Positions 34,323-42,880 of a stretch of DNA of 64,000 nucleotides are shown here, piece by piece. The DNA is from Lachnospiraceae bacterium GAM79. GTDB taxonomy: Bacteria > Bacillota > Clostridia > Lachnospirales > Lachnospiraceae. Made by a program: the position numbers and the translations under genes. The notes below the pieces were generated by a model. It worked only from the letters and a program-made list of their open reading frames with translations, was not told the DNA's origin and made no database searches. The stretch's first letter is position 1, and every line of letters begins with the position of its first letter. The stretch spans positions 3,534,001 through 3,598,000 of the forward strand of contig AP018536.1 in the NCBI GenBank assembly GCA_003584705.1, read 5' to 3'.

Positions 34323-34787
34323 ATGACTTTTTTTGAACAGTTTTTCAGCAATACCATTTTCCTGACTGCAGCCTTCGGCTGGCTGGTGGCACAGGTTCTG
34401 AAGACGCTGATCCATTTGATCGTCTCCAAGAAATTCGTTGCGGAGCGTCTGGTCGGCAGCGGCGGTATGCCCAGTTCTCACTCTGCTACCGTATGTGCCC
34501 TGGTAACAGCGGTCTGCTACGAATACGGTGCGGGAAGCTTTGAATTTGCCATTTCCCTGATCCTGGCGATCATTGTAATGTATGATGCCATGGGAGTACG
34601 CAGAGAGACCGGTATTCAGGCACAGGTATTGAACGAAATGCTGAAGGTCTTCGAAGATATGGGCCGCAGTGAGATTTCCGCCCATGATAAATTAAAGGAA
34701 TTCGTGGGACATACTCCCCTGCAGGTGTTGATGGGTGCGCTGTTAGGCATTTTATGCGGCGTGGTCATTTACAGCTTCTTACTCTGA
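34323..34787 (+). CDS. Divergent PAP2 family protein (DUF212, YuiD-like)
   Basis: A 154-residue membrane protein of the DUF212/YuiD family. The conserved GGMPSSHSATVCALVTAV segment is related to the PAP2 phosphatase SSH motif. YDAMGVRRETGIQAQVLNEML is the second family signature (DAxGVRR-x-G-Q-A). Four or five helices are predicted. Family members are thought to act on phosphorylated lipids, but no substrate is established. It is followed 22 nt later by the DUF3048 lipoprotein gene in the same direction, so the two are probably cotranscribed. Confidence 0.9.
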   Translation: MTFFEQFFSNTIFLTAAFGWLVAQVLKTLIHLIVSKKFVAERLVGSGGMPSSHSATVCALVTAVCYEYGAGSFEFAISLILAIIVMYDAMGVRRETGIQAQVLNEMLKVFEDMGRSEISAHDKLKEFVGHTPLQVLMGALLGILCGVVIYSFLL

Positions 34788-34809
34788 TAACCGATCGAGG
34801 TGTGATTAT

Positions 34810-35985
34810 ATGTGTAAATATAAATTTCGACGGCAGTTTCTGCAGACTGCGGTGCCTCTTCTGCTGACTGTCTCCATGATGCTTACCGGATGTGGACAGA
34901 CGGGTAACTCCAATTCCCTGGTCCGTCCGATCCTCCCGGATAACAGCCCGGATTCCTCCACGGTTTCTTCCGGGGAAAAGCTTCCGGATCCCGTAACGAT
35001 CGTTGTAGAGGATGATTCCACTCCTCCCGCTGAGGGCATGGTCCGCAGCCGTCTTACGAACGAATGGGTGGATGCCGATGTGGCTGCCACACGCCCCATT
35101 GCCGTAATGATCCCCAATGAAGCCTCTGCGATCCCACAATACAGTCTGTCCGATGCTTCTATTATTTATGAGGCGAATGTAGAGAACCGTATGACCCGGA
35201 TGATGGCAATCTACGAAGACTGGCAGAATCTGGACAAGATCGGCAATATACGCAGTCTTCGTGATTATTATGCTTACTGGGCATTCGAATGGGATGCTTT
35301 TATCGTACATTTCGGCGGTCCGTTTTTCATCAATGAGCTGCTGGCGCAGCCGGATACTCAGGATGTAGACGGTACCTCCGGCAGTGATGAGGCTGCCTTT
35401 TTCCGTACTACCGACCGCAACAAGCCCCACAATGCTTATGCTTCCGGTGAAGGGCTGCAAAAGGTGATCGAGAAAAAGGGCTACAGCCTGGGATACCGCG
35501 GACTCAGCGATGAGAATCACTTCCGGTTTGCCACCAAGGCGGAACCGAACACCCTTGGGCAGTATGGTGCCAAAGCAAAGGATGCCACCTATATCGATAT
35601 GTCCGGGTGTTATCCGCTGACAAGGTGTTATTTTGAATTTAACGAGGATGACGGCCTCTATTACCGTTCCCAGCATCTGTCCGGCAGCACAGACGGCCCT
35701 CATATAGATGCCGCCACCGGAGAGCAGCTGACTTTCAAAAATATTCTGGTACAGAATACGTTTCACGAGGAACTGGGCGAGGGGTATCTGGCTTTTCAGT
35801 GTCATGACACCACCCGGGACGGCTGGTTCTTCACCAATGGCAGGGGAATACATGTGAATTGGGAGAAGACTTCCGATTACAGTGCCACCAGATATTACGA
35901 TGACAACGGGGACGAGATCATCCTCAATACCGGCAAGACCATGATCTGTATTATCGAAGATGGAGATTCCTTTACGTTCCATTAA
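34810..35985 (+). CDS. DUF3048 domain lipoprotein (YerB-like)
   Basis: A 391-residue predicted lipoprotein: basic MCKYKFRRQF, hydrophobic core, then LTGCGQ with the lipidated Cys near residue 28. A Ser/Pro-rich linker leads to the DUF3048 domain, with ARPIAVMIPNEASAIPQYSLSDASI-like sequence, YEANVENRMTRMMAIYEDW, IGNIRSLRDYYAYWAFEWDAF and the C-terminal VNWEKTSDYSATRYYDDNGDEI (binding-pocket motifs of the family). Wall-side location is expected; the substrate is unknown. GAGGTG precedes the ATG. The stop codon lies beside the arm of a hairpin that starts the 683-bp palindromic element. Confidence 0.92.
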   Translation: MCKYKFRRQFLQTAVPLLLTVSMMLTGCGQTGNSNSLVRPILPDNSPDSSTVSSGEKLPDPVTIVVEDDSTPPAEGMVRSRLTNEWVDADVAATRPIAVMIPNEASAIPQYSLSDASIIYEANVENRMTRMMAIYEDWQNLDKIGNIRSLRDYYAYWAFEWDAFIVHFGGPFFINELLAQPDTQDVDGTSGSDEAAFFRTTDRNKPHNAYASGEGLQKVIEKKGYSLGYRGLSDENHFRFATKAEPNTLGQYGAKAKDATYIDMSGCYPLTRCYFEFNEDDGLYYRSQHLSGSTDGPHIDAATGEQLTFKNILVQNTFHEELGEGYLAFQCHDTTRDGWFFTNGRGIHVNWEKTSDYSATRYYDDNGDEIILNTGKTMICIIEDGDSFTFH

Positions 35986-36233
35986 TGTAAATGGAACGTT
36001 AGTAAAGAAATGCTATCAAATCCCCGTAGCCCTTGGCAAGGTATAAGAAACGCGGCACGCTCGTACTTTAGTACGATGCGCTCCTGTCGCAGAGCGTAGC
36101 GGTACATAAGCGGTCACAATACGACCGCAATGCGTCCCTTGGGACGCTATGGTACCGACGTCTGCTTACGTCACTGCTTATTCTTATACCCAGCCGGGGC
36201 TACTGGTTTTTTTGAAAGCTTTCCAAAACGCAG

Positions 36234-36469
36234 AACTCCCGGCGTATGCGGTGCCATGTCGAAGATGTTTGTCGGAGGATGTTGATATTTTCTAGAAAAG
36301 TGCTGAAAGGCAGGGGGAAAGCGGACACGATGTCCGCGTCAGCCGATTGTCGACATGGATGTCGACTGTAGGCGGCCCCGTCATGACGAGAACTACTCAT
36401 CACTTTTCGTAGAAAATTCACATCCGGAGACCTTACATCGAGACATGTGTATCGCATGCTCCGGGAGTT
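36234..36469. repeat. Long imperfect hairpin with 69-nt arms
   Basis: The arms are 36234-36302 and 36401-36469. They begin and end with AACTCCCGG/CCGGGAGTT, pair GTATGCG with CGCATGC and CATGTC with GACATG, and finish with GAAAAGTG/CACTTTTC next to the loop. The 98-nt loop region contains GCGGACA/TGTCCGC (36321-36337), GTCGACAT/ATGTCGAC (36349-36366) and the palindrome CGTCATGACG (36379-36388). Confidence 0.75.
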
Positions 36470-36569
36470 CGTCTGGTTTAAGGCTCCCTCCGCTACGAAC
36501 CATGCCTATTCATAAGATTGTCAGCAAGGAACGCTGTCAATCTTATTTCATAGACGGCTGTCGCCGTAT

Positions 36570-36633
36570 AAAAATAGAGTGAACCAGCCTCGCTTGTGCG
36601 CAAGCGCCCATCGAGGTGTTCCACTCTATTTTT
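36570..36633. terminator. Bidirectional terminator-like hairpin
   Basis: AAAAATAGAGTG (36570-36581) and CACTCTATTTTT (36622-36633) are a perfect 12-bp outer stem. Inside, CCTCG pairs with CGAGG, and the self-complementary GCTTGTGCGCAAGC forms a second stem. T and A tracts on the two sides suit termination of both convergent transcripts (DUF3048 and HD-GYP). Confidence 0.65.
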
Positions 36634-36663
36634 GCATGGCTCGTAGCTATGCTAACTTTCCAT

Positions 36664-37773
36664 TTACAATATAATTACATTCGCGCATTTCACATCATTG
36701 GCGAGGTCGTACACTTTACCGGTGGTGAGACCCAGAACTTTGGGGCGCAGCACCGCATTGGGAACGTTCTCCACAATACGGGCGGTCTCTCCGTTGCTCA
36801 ATGCCACATCTGTGCCTACCGGATAGAGAATAACGCTCTCCAGGAAGCACCGCATAACTGTAATATCCAGCTCTTCCGTCATGGACATGATCATTTCCAC
36901 GGCGTCTCTGGGAGAAAACGGCTTCTTATACGGCCGCTCCGTCACCAATGCATCATAAATATCCGACACAGAGATCAGTCTGGCAAACAGGTCGATCTTG
37001 TCCCCTGTGATCCCCATAGGATATCCTTTTCCGTTCATTTTCTCATGATGCTGTAACACACCCAGCTTGATCTCCATGGACAGATCTTCCTTAGACTGCA
37101 GAATACGATATCCGTACACGGAATGCTGCTTCATAATGGCAAACTCTTCATCCGTCAGCCGCGCCGCCTTATTCAGGATCTCATTGGGTACTTTTGATTT
37201 TCCGATATCATGTAAAAGTCCTGCGATTCCGATCTCGTAGACCTGCTTGTCATCCAGTCCGTATTTCCGCGCCACGATCATGGACATCGTTGCCACATCC
37301 ACACTATGTTTGAAAGTGTACTCATCACTGATCTTCAATGCACCGATATCCACTGCTACTGCATCATTATCCTCAATAGCCCGCAGCAGGTCATCCGTAA
37401 TACTCCGGGAAGCATTGGTAAAATCCGGTGACTGCGTATCCTGATACAAATACTGCACTCCCTGTGCCACGCGGCTTCGCACGCTCTCTGAGATCTGTAC
37501 CTTGGCAGGATCCTTCACCTTCACCTGTTCATATTTTTTCTGTAATGGTTCCGGCAGTTCCTGCGGCTTGTCCGCATCCGCCGGCTTCACATCCTCTGTA
37601 CCCTCACAGGTATAGATTCCTGTAACCCCCATTTTCTTCAGCGCATCGATATGGAAATCCTCCAGTCGGGTACGTCTGGCGATCAGTACACGGCCTGCAC
37701 GGTCTATGATTGCCTGATCGATCATCATCCCCGGCTGCACAATGCGCAGCGGAACATATTTTCTCCTGATCAT
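36664..37773 (-). CDS. HD-GYP domain protein, probable cyclic di-GMP phosphodiesterase
   Basis: A 369-residue cytosolic protein that probably hydrolyses cyclic di-GMP. An N-terminal domain of about 60 residues (LRIVQPGMMIDQAIIDRAGRV) is common in this class. The HD-GYP domain follows with KHSVDVATMSMIVARKYG, GLLHDIGKSKVPNEIL (HD pair), HSVYGYRIL, QHHEKMNGKGYPMGI (HHE and the GYP motif) and VSDIYDALVTERPYK. A short C-terminal beta region (VGTDVALSNGETARIVENVP) closes it. All metal ligands look intact. GGGGAAGGGA precedes the ATG. The stop codon lies inside the terminal repeat of the palindromic element. Confidence 0.92.
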   Translation of the reverse strand: MIRRKYVPLRIVQPGMMIDQAIIDRAGRVLIARRTRLEDFHIDALKKMGVTGIYTCEGTEDVKPADADKPQELPEPLQKKYEQVKVKDPAKVQISESVRSRVAQGVQYLYQDTQSPDFTNASRSITDDLLRAIEDNDAVAVDIGALKISDEYTFKHSVDVATMSMIVARKYGLDDKQVYEIGIAGLLHDIGKSKVPNEILNKAARLTDEEFAIMKQHSVYGYRILQSKEDLSMEIKLGVLQHHEKMNGKGYPMGITGDKIDLFARLISVSDIYDALVTERPYKKPFSPRDAVEMIMSMTEELDITVMRCFLESVILYPVGTDVALSNGETARIVENVPNAVLRPKVLGLTTGKVYDLANDVKCANVIIL

Positions 37774-37958
37774 CGGTCCCTTCCCCTTTCCGAATGATTT
37801 TGGTCCATGCTTTATTGTAACATATCTTCATGAATTCTTAAAGATATCTGTCAAAAAGCTTAAAACTTCTTAAAAGACTTTTTATGGGACAATCCTTTAT
37901 ACTCTTCTATAGAAAAGACGGTTATTTTGTCAAAAAGGTTCTAACGGGAGGGATTTCT

Positions 37959-38903
37959 ATGAATACAAATGCAGCTTATCAGGTTCCGGTGCAACAACGC
38001 CGCCGCAGAATTTCCAGGCAGGAGATGCTCCGCAGGAAGCGGGCGATCCGCAGAAGAAAACGCATAGTCTGCTTCCTCCGGGTCTCATTTGCCATCGTGT
38101 TGCTCCTGACCGCAGTCTCTTTCTGGCAGGATTACGGCCATGAGATTCTTCCTGCCGTCAATCATCTGTATTATCAGCTGACTGCCCGGTATGATCTGCC
38201 GGTTGTCCAATATGATTTTGCTGCACTGCGGGAAGAAAATGAATCTGACGCTGCCGGAAGTCTCTCTACCACCGCAGATACCGTAAGCATCACGGAAGCA
38301 CTGGCCGATCTTGCCCAAAATAATGCCGAAGCCGCGGATTTCGTGGCAGACTACCCCAACAGACAAAATTATCTGGGACGGTCCATCGATCTTGCTTCCG
38401 ATGTTCTCATTGGACAGGTGCCTCTGCTCCTGCAATGGGACAAGCGCTGGGGCTACGAGTCCTACGGTGATAGCATCATCGGTCTCGCCGGCTGTGGTCC
38501 CACCTGTCTGTCCATGGTCTATGTCTATTTCACCCACGATTTGAACGGCACCCCGAGAGAGATTGCCTCCTACTGTGAAAAGAACGGTTATTATACGGAA
38601 AATGGCACCAGCTGGTCCCTGTGGACCGAAGGGCTTCCTGCCCTCGGCCTGTCCGGCAAGGAACTTCCCCTGGGTGAAAACAGCATGAAAACAGCCCTGG
38701 ATCAGGGCAAACTTATCGTATGCAGCATGCGGCCGGGGGATTTCACCACCTCCGGCCACTATATCCTGCTCTATGATTATGATGACACGGGCTTTTGCGT
38801 CAAAGATCCCAATCGGGTAAGCAATTCTTCCCGCACCTGGGATTATGACACGCTGTCTCCGCAGATCAAAAATCTGTGGGCCGTCAGCCCCACTGGTTTT
38901 TAA
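37959..38903 (+). CDS. C39-like cysteine peptidase, membrane-anchored
   Basis: A 314-residue protein starting at the ATG at 37959, behind GGGAGGG. Very basic N-terminal 45 residues (RRRRISRQEMLRRKRAIRRRKR) precede one helix (FLRVSFAIVLLLTAVSFW), a type II anchor with the domain outside. The papain-like C39_2 domain has LLLQWDKRWGYESYG, LAGCGPTCLSMVYVYF with the catalytic Cys, GHYILLYDYDDTGFCVKDPN with the His, and an Asp/Asn after it. Substrate unknown; related proteins cut peptides or peptidoglycan cross-links. Its last 20 bases overlap the convergent kinase-like gene. Confidence 0.88.
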   Translation: MNTNAAYQVPVQQRRRRISRQEMLRRKRAIRRRKRIVCFLRVSFAIVLLLTAVSFWQDYGHEILPAVNHLYYQLTARYDLPVVQYDFAALREENESDAAGSLSTTADTVSITEALADLAQNNAEAADFVADYPNRQNYLGRSIDLASDVLIGQVPLLLQWDKRWGYESYGDSIIGLAGCGPTCLSMVYVYFTHDLNGTPREIASYCEKNGYYTENGTSWSLWTEGLPALGLSGKELPLGENSMKTALDQGKLIVCSMRPGDFTTSGHYILLYDYDDTGFCVKDPNRVSNSSRTWDYDTLSPQIKNLWAVSPTGF

Positions 38904-39477
38904 CAATGTCTGCCAGAATCTTTGCTGTGCCGTCGATGCCGAACCGGCTGCTGTCGATCATGAGATCCTTATGGTCGAAAACGCTCTGCCAGCCGGGAAT
39001 ATAGGCTTTGTGGTAACGATTTCTGGCAGCATCCACATCCCGCATCATTTTCTTTGCCGTCTGGGGATCCATCTGCAGGTTCTCCACACAGTTTTTCAGC
39101 CTTGCCTCATCGGGGGCATAGACATACACATTCAGATGATTCGGGATATCCTCCAGAATATAGTCCGCACAGCGTCCCACAATGATGCAGGATCCCTTGG
39201 CTGCGAAATCCCGGATGATATTTTTCTGGGTAAGAAAGATCTCATCCTTGAGGCTGGACATTCCCATTCCGAGCGGATACTGCCTCCGGAAGAAAGTAGA
39301 CTTCATACTCTCTTCTTCATCGCTGATGACAGATACCGGAAGGCCCATGCGCTTCGCCGTAGCCTCCACAATATCTCTGTCCAGGAATTCTATTCCCAGT
39401 ATTTCGGACAGTTCCCTGGCAATGGAACGTCCCATACTTCCGAATTGTCTTGAAATCGTGATCACATACTGTTCCAT
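38884..39477 (-). CDS. Cytidylate kinase-like family protein
   Basis: A 197-residue P-loop kinase-like protein (Cytidylate_kin2 type). VITISRQFGSMGRSIARELSE replaces the usual GxxGxGKS loop, as is normal in this family. FLDRDIVEATAKRMG and CIIVGRCADYIL followed by LNVYVYAPDEARLKN also fit. These proteins are widespread in gut Clostridia, often beside transporters or regulators, with no proven substrate. It lies 24 nt after the last permease gene of the amino-acid transporter operon, so it is probably cotranscribed. AGAGGATATCC precedes the ATG. Confidence 0.88.
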   Translation of the reverse strand: MEQYVITISRQFGSMGRSIARELSEILGIEFLDRDIVEATAKRMGLPVSVISDEEESMKSTFFRRQYPLGMGMSSLKDEIFLTQKNIIRDFAAKGSCIIVGRCADYILEDIPNHLNVYVYAPDEARLKNCVENLQMDPQTAKKMMRDVDAARNRYHKAYIPGWQSVFDHKDLMIDSSRFGIDGTAKILADIVKNQWG

Positions 39478-39501
39478 GGATATCCTCTTTTCTTTTCTCG
39501 T

Positions 39502-40266
39502 TTAATCTGCGGTCACACGTACCGGTCTCTTCCGCCGTTTCTGCATGGTACGTACCACGCAGGACAGTGTGTAGTTGATGATAAAATAGATCAATGCAGC
39601 TACACCAAACAGCACAAATACATCCGATACGTTTACATTGCCAGTACCATTGTAACGGCTGGCTGCGGAAAGCAGCTGTTTGGTCCGGGCCATCAGTTCG
39701 ATGGTCGCCACATTTGCCAGATAGGAAGAGTCCTTGATGGTGGTGATTACCTGACTCAACAGGGTAGGAATGACATTCCGGTAAGCCTGCGGCAGAATAA
39801 TATAGATCATGACCTGTACCACATTGAATCCCTGTGCGTGGCCGGCTTCAAACTGTCCATGTGCGATGGAATTCAGTCCTCCGCGGATGATCTCCGCAAT
39901 AACGGAAGAGGTAAACAGGATCAGAGCAACTGCTGCCTTGAACAACAGCTTGGTCTCTACTGTGGTCAGCCCGAACAGTTTCCGGTTGAACAGCTCCGGG
40001 CAGGGGCAGAATACCAGGCATATGAAAATCCACAGCAGCAACGGTGTATTTCGAAATACTTCTATGTATACGGTGGCAATCATGCCAAATATTTTCGTCT
40101 TTTTGCTTGTGCAGTAGTTTCTGCACAGGGCCAGTACCGAACCGATGACGATTCCCAGCACAACAGCGATCAGAGCAATGATCAGAGTGAATACCGTACC
40201 TTTGAGAATGTAGGCCATAACACCTTTCTGTCCCAGTATGGAAAAGCTTGCTTCCAGGTTACTCAT
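39502..40266 (-). CDS. Amino-acid ABC transporter permease
   Basis: A 254-residue HisM/GlnP-class membrane subunit. GTVFTLIIALIAVVLGIVIGSVLAL is the first helix; the EAA loop reads EAGHAQGFNVVQVMIYIILPQAYRN with the conserved G. VTTIKDSSYLANVATIELM is the usual C-terminal segment. It overlaps the upstream permease gene by 8 nt. Two permease genes after an ATPase and a binding-protein gene is the gluABCD order known from glutamate transporters of actinobacteria. Confidence 0.93.
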   Translation of the reverse strand: MSNLEASFSILGQKGVMAYILKGTVFTLIIALIAVVLGIVIGSVLALCRNYCTSKKTKIFGMIATVYIEVFRNTPLLLWIFICLVFCPCPELFNRKLFGLTTVETKLLFKAAVALILFTSSVIAEIIRGGLNSIAHGQFEAGHAQGFNVVQVMIYIILPQAYRNVIPTLLSQVITTIKDSSYLANVATIELMARTKQLLSAASRYNGTGNVNVSDVFVLFGVAALIYFIINYTLSCVVRTMQKRRKRPVRVTAD

Positions 40267-40987
40267 TGTCCGTCACCGTCCCTTCTGTTCTCTGAAATGT
40301 CACCCGCTGGTCTCTTTTCTTCAGATGGATCTCCCAGACACTGGCTGTCTTGGAGAGGGGATAACATATAACGAAAAATAACAGTCCACTGACCAGATAG
40401 GCCGGAGCATAGGCTCCACCGGTATTTTCACCGGTGACAAAGCTGTAAGTCAGCGAGATCAGATCCGCTCCGCCGATAATATACAGGCAGGAGGTATTTT
40501 TGATCAGGTTTACGATCTGGTTCACCATGGGCGGCAGAATGATCTTGATGCTCTGGGGCAGGATAATATAATACATCCGCTCCACATAAGTGAATCCCTG
40601 GGACACAGCCGCCTCGAACTGTCCCTTGGGGACGGCCTCGATGCCCGCGCGCACCACCTCGGCCATATAGGCTCCGGTGTATACGCCCAGTGCAACGATA
40701 CCTGTCGGCAGGATTCCGATACTGTGACCGGAAAAAGCCAGCGCATAGTAGAAGAAACACAGCTGAAGCAAAATCGGTGTATTCTGCATGATCTCCACAT
40801 AGACTCTGCTGATGATCTGCAATACCTTTTTTCCGCTGGTAGCCATCAGGCCAAAGATCACACCCAGTGCCAGCGATAACAGGATCGCAAAAAATGCTGT
40901 CTCCACAGTATTCAGAAGTCCTAACAGGAATGTGCTCCTGTACGCCCAGACCTTGCCCCAGGCTCTTGCTGAAATAATACCAGACAT
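40259..40987 (-). CDS. Amino-acid ABC transporter permease
   Basis: A 242-residue HisM/GlnP-class permease. FLLGLLNTVETAFFAILLSLALGVIFGLM is helix 1; PILLQLCFFYYAL and GVYTGAYMAEVVRAGIEAVPKGQFEAAVSQGF lead into the EAA loop, and LIKNTSCLYIIGGADLISL follows. It forms a heterodimer with the permease encoded just downstream. TGGGAGGAAAC precedes the ATG. Confidence 0.93.
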   Translation of the reverse strand: MSGIISARAWGKVWAYRSTFLLGLLNTVETAFFAILLSLALGVIFGLMATSGKKVLQIISRVYVEIMQNTPILLQLCFFYYALAFSGHSIGILPTGIVALGVYTGAYMAEVVRAGIEAVPKGQFEAAVSQGFTYVERMYYIILPQSIKIILPPMVNQIVNLIKNTSCLYIIGGADLISLTYSFVTGENTGGAYAPAYLVSGLLFFVICYPLSKTASVWEIHLKKRDQRVTFQRTEGTVTDNE

Positions 40988-41017
40988 AGTGTTTCCTCCC
41001 AGTTACTTTTTTCTTTT

Positions 41018-41947
41018 TTACTCTAATCCGTTCTCTGTGATCAGGCTGTCAATGGTACCGTCTGCCAGCCATCCCTGTACCAGTTCATCCACGTATGCAG
41101 AGAAGCCGGAACCCTTGGTGGTAGCCACACCATATTCCTGAGGGGAGAACTTGTCGTCGATGTAGGAACGTCCGTCAGTCTTGTAAATAGCCAGAATGGA
41201 CTTATCTACACAGAAGGCATCTACTTCACCGGCACTCAGTGCGGTGGAGATTGCAGGGTAGTCATCATACTGCTGGAAAGAGATTCCGGTAGTCCACAGT
41301 GCGGGATCAAAGGTATCTGCATCAAAGCCGCTACCATCGATCAGGCCTGCATCGATCATAGCCTTTACCAGTGCCTTTGCGGAAGTGGATCCGGAGGATA
41401 CACCGACCTTCTTGTCTACCAGGTCTGCCAGGGAGCTGATGCCGCTCTTATCCTCTACCAGTACGGTTACATAGTCTGTAAAATAAGGAGTGGAGAAATC
41501 CCAGCTCTGCTTTCTCTCATCGGTGATGGTGAAAGTAGCCAGTACACAGTCAATATCGCCGGAATCCAGAAGCTCGGTTCTTGTAGCTGCGGTTACGGCG
41601 GTGAACTCTACATCCACGCCAAGGCTCTCTGCGATCTTCTCAGCCAGGCTGATCTCCAGTCCGGAATACTCACCGGTCAGGGTATCCTGGAAGCCAAAGC
41701 CTACTACTGCATTTTTAACGCCGACTCTCAATACACCACGGTCTACGATTGCCTGTACGTCTGCTGCCAGCTCGCCGTCTGTTGCAGGAGTTTCCGCTCC
41801 TGTTTCTGTGGTTGCTGCTGCGGTACTTTCCGCTGCAGGTTCTGTTGCCCCGAAAGCGGGGGCATCAGTGCTGCCGCATCCGGTAAATAAAGTTGCAGTC
41901 ATTGCCATGACTGCTGTCAATGCAGTCCATTTTCTTAGATTTTTCAT
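41018..41947 (-). CDS. Amino-acid ABC transporter substrate-binding lipoprotein
   Basis: A 309-residue SBP_bac_3 protein. Signal peptide KWTALTAVMAMTATLFTGCGS places the lipidated Cys near residue 24, followed by an Ala/Thr/Glu linker. The binding domain shows GVLRVGVKNAVVGFGFQD, YSGLEISLAEKIAESLGVDVEFTAVTA, DFSTPYFTDYVTVLVE and KKVGVSSGSTSAKAL. The Asp/Glu/Arg pattern suits a polar amino acid such as glutamate or glutamine; the ligand cannot be fixed from sequence. AAAGGAGG lies ahead of the ATG, and an intercistronic hairpin upstream may raise its expression. Confidence 0.92.
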   Translation of the reverse strand: MKNLRKWTALTAVMAMTATLFTGCGSTDAPAFGATEPAAESTAAATTETGAETPATDGELAADVQAIVDRGVLRVGVKNAVVGFGFQDTLTGEYSGLEISLAEKIAESLGVDVEFTAVTAATRTELLDSGDIDCVLATFTITDERKQSWDFSTPYFTDYVTVLVEDKSGISSLADLVDKKVGVSSGSTSAKALVKAMIDAGLIDGSGFDADTFDPALWTTGISFQQYDDYPAISTALSAGEVDAFCVDKSILAIYKTDGRSYIDDKFSPQEYGVATTKGSGFSAYVDELVQGWLADGTIDSLITENGLE

Positions 41948-41988
41948 AACGTTTTCCTCCTTTAATTCCCTTTACTTATATATCTAAA

Positions 41989-42030
41989 CACGAAGCCTTC
42001 TGACTGACATGCTGTAAATATGACTTCGTG
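41989..42030 (-). promoter_or_regulatory. Intercistronic hairpin between ATPase and binding-protein genes
   Basis: CACGAAG (41989-41995) and CTTCGTG (42024-42030) are perfect inverted repeats around a 28-nt loop in the 113-nt gap. Such stems often protect the 5' end of the highly expressed binding-protein mRNA. No T run follows, so it is not a terminator. Confidence 0.45.
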
Positions 42031-42060
42031 GATAGACCTGCTGTTATGTAATGCTGCGGT

Positions 42061-42783
42061 CTAACGGATGATCTTGCCCAGGAACTGTTTTACACGTTCG
42101 TTGGAAGGATTGTCGAAGAAATGATCCGGCGTACCTTCCTCAATGATCTGTCCGTCTGCCATGAATACGATACGGTCCGCCACCTGTCTGGCAAATCCCA
42201 TCTCGTGGGTAACCACTACCATGGTGATGTTTTCCTTAGCCAGCTTGATCATGACATCCAGTACTTCCTGGATTGTCTCCGGATCCAGTGCGGAAGTCGG
42301 CTCATCGAAAAGAATGATCTTCGTCTGTGCACACAGGGCTCTCGCTATGGCGATTCTCTGCTGCTGTCCGCCGGAAAGTGTTGTGGGATACACATGAGCC
42401 TTATCCCTAAGTCCTACCACATCCAGATAATGATAAGCCAGATCCTCGGCTTCCTTTTTGCTCTTATGATGCAGCTTCATGGGTGCTATGGTCAGGTTCT
42501 TCAATACCGTCATATGCGGATACAGGTTGAACTGCTGGAATACCATGGAGATGGACTCCCGGATGATCTTGGTCTTGTTCGCATGGGTCAGCTTCTGTCC
42601 ATCAATATATACTTGACCACTGGTAGGCTCCTCCAGGAAATTCATACATCGCACGGTGGTGGATTTACCGGAACCGGAGGGTCCGATGATAACCAGCTTC
42701 TCGCCTTCTTTTACTTCCAGATTTACATTTTTCAGTACCTGGAGATCTCCGAAATTCTTACATACATTTTCCAGTCTGATCAT
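42061..42783 (-). CDS. Amino-acid ABC transporter ATP-binding protein
   Basis: A 240-residue GlnQ/HisP-class ATPase. Walker A is IGPSGSGKST (about residues 33-42), the Q-loop is MVFQQFNLYPHMTVLKN, the ABC signature is LSGGQQQRIAIARAL, Walker B is IILFDEPTSALDPE and the H-loop is VVVTHEMGFARQVADRIVFM. Length is typical. It is the first gene of the operon, with GGAGGAG before the ATG. A terminator-like hairpin lies in its 5' leader. Confidence 0.95.
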   Translation of the reverse strand: MIRLENVCKNFGDLQVLKNVNLEVKEGEKLVIIGPSGSGKSTTVRCMNFLEEPTSGQVYIDGQKLTHANKTKIIRESISMVFQQFNLYPHMTVLKNLTIAPMKLHHKSKKEAEDLAYHYLDVVGLRDKAHVYPTTLSGGQQQRIAIARALCAQTKIILFDEPTSALDPETIQEVLDVMIKLAKENITMVVVTHEMGFARQVADRIVFMADGQIIEEGTPDHFFDNPSNERVKQFLGKIIR

Positions 42784-42830
42784 TTTGCTCCTCCATTCTA
42801 CGTTCCGGGCAGGAATTTTTGATAACAGAA

Positions 42831-42865
42831 AAAGGCGCTTTTACCGATCCGGTAAAAACGCCTTT
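42831..42865 (-). terminator. Terminator hairpin after ctpA, within the leader of the ABC operon
   Basis: AAAGGCGCTTTTACCG (42831-42846) pairs with CGGTAAAAACGCCTTT (42850-42865), one mismatch, 3-nt loop. On the minus strand TTTTTC follows. It is 50 nt beyond the ctpA stop. The best promoter for the ABC operon lies upstream of it, so the hairpin also heads that leader. Confidence 0.8.
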
Positions 42866-42880
42866 GTTTTTATGGGTTAC

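Larger units (their letters stand above)
35986..36668. repeat. 683-bp non-coding palindromic element with 17-bp terminal inverted repeats
   Basis: The ends are 17-bp inverted repeats with one mismatch (35986-36002 and 36652-36668). Inside are three folded blocks. Block 1 (36026-36203): GGTATAAGAA at 36040 pairs with TTCTTATACC at 36181, enclosing hairpins CGTAC/GTACG (36062), GCGGTC/GACCGC (36110), GCGTCCC/GGGACGC (36132) and GACGT/ACGTC (36157), plus a GGTAC/GTACC stem joining two of them. Block 2 (36234-36469): two 69-nt arms around perfect hairpins at 36321-36337 and 36349-36366. Block 3: hairpins at 36512-36546 and 36570-36633. No convincing ORF exists. It fills the gap between convergent genes. 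It may be a nest of mobile palindromes or a large structured RNA. Confidence 0.7.

Noticed and set aside
34765..35982. 405-codon minus-strand open frame opposite the DUF3048 gene
   Set aside because: Antisense shadow of a gene with clear DUF3048 motifs and lipobox; no ribosome-binding site or recognisable product.
35960..36010. Rho-independent terminator at the end of the DUF3048 gene
   Set aside because: ACGTTCCATT/AATGGAACGT forms a good stem around the stop codon, but no T run follows; it was treated as part of the palindromic element's left end.
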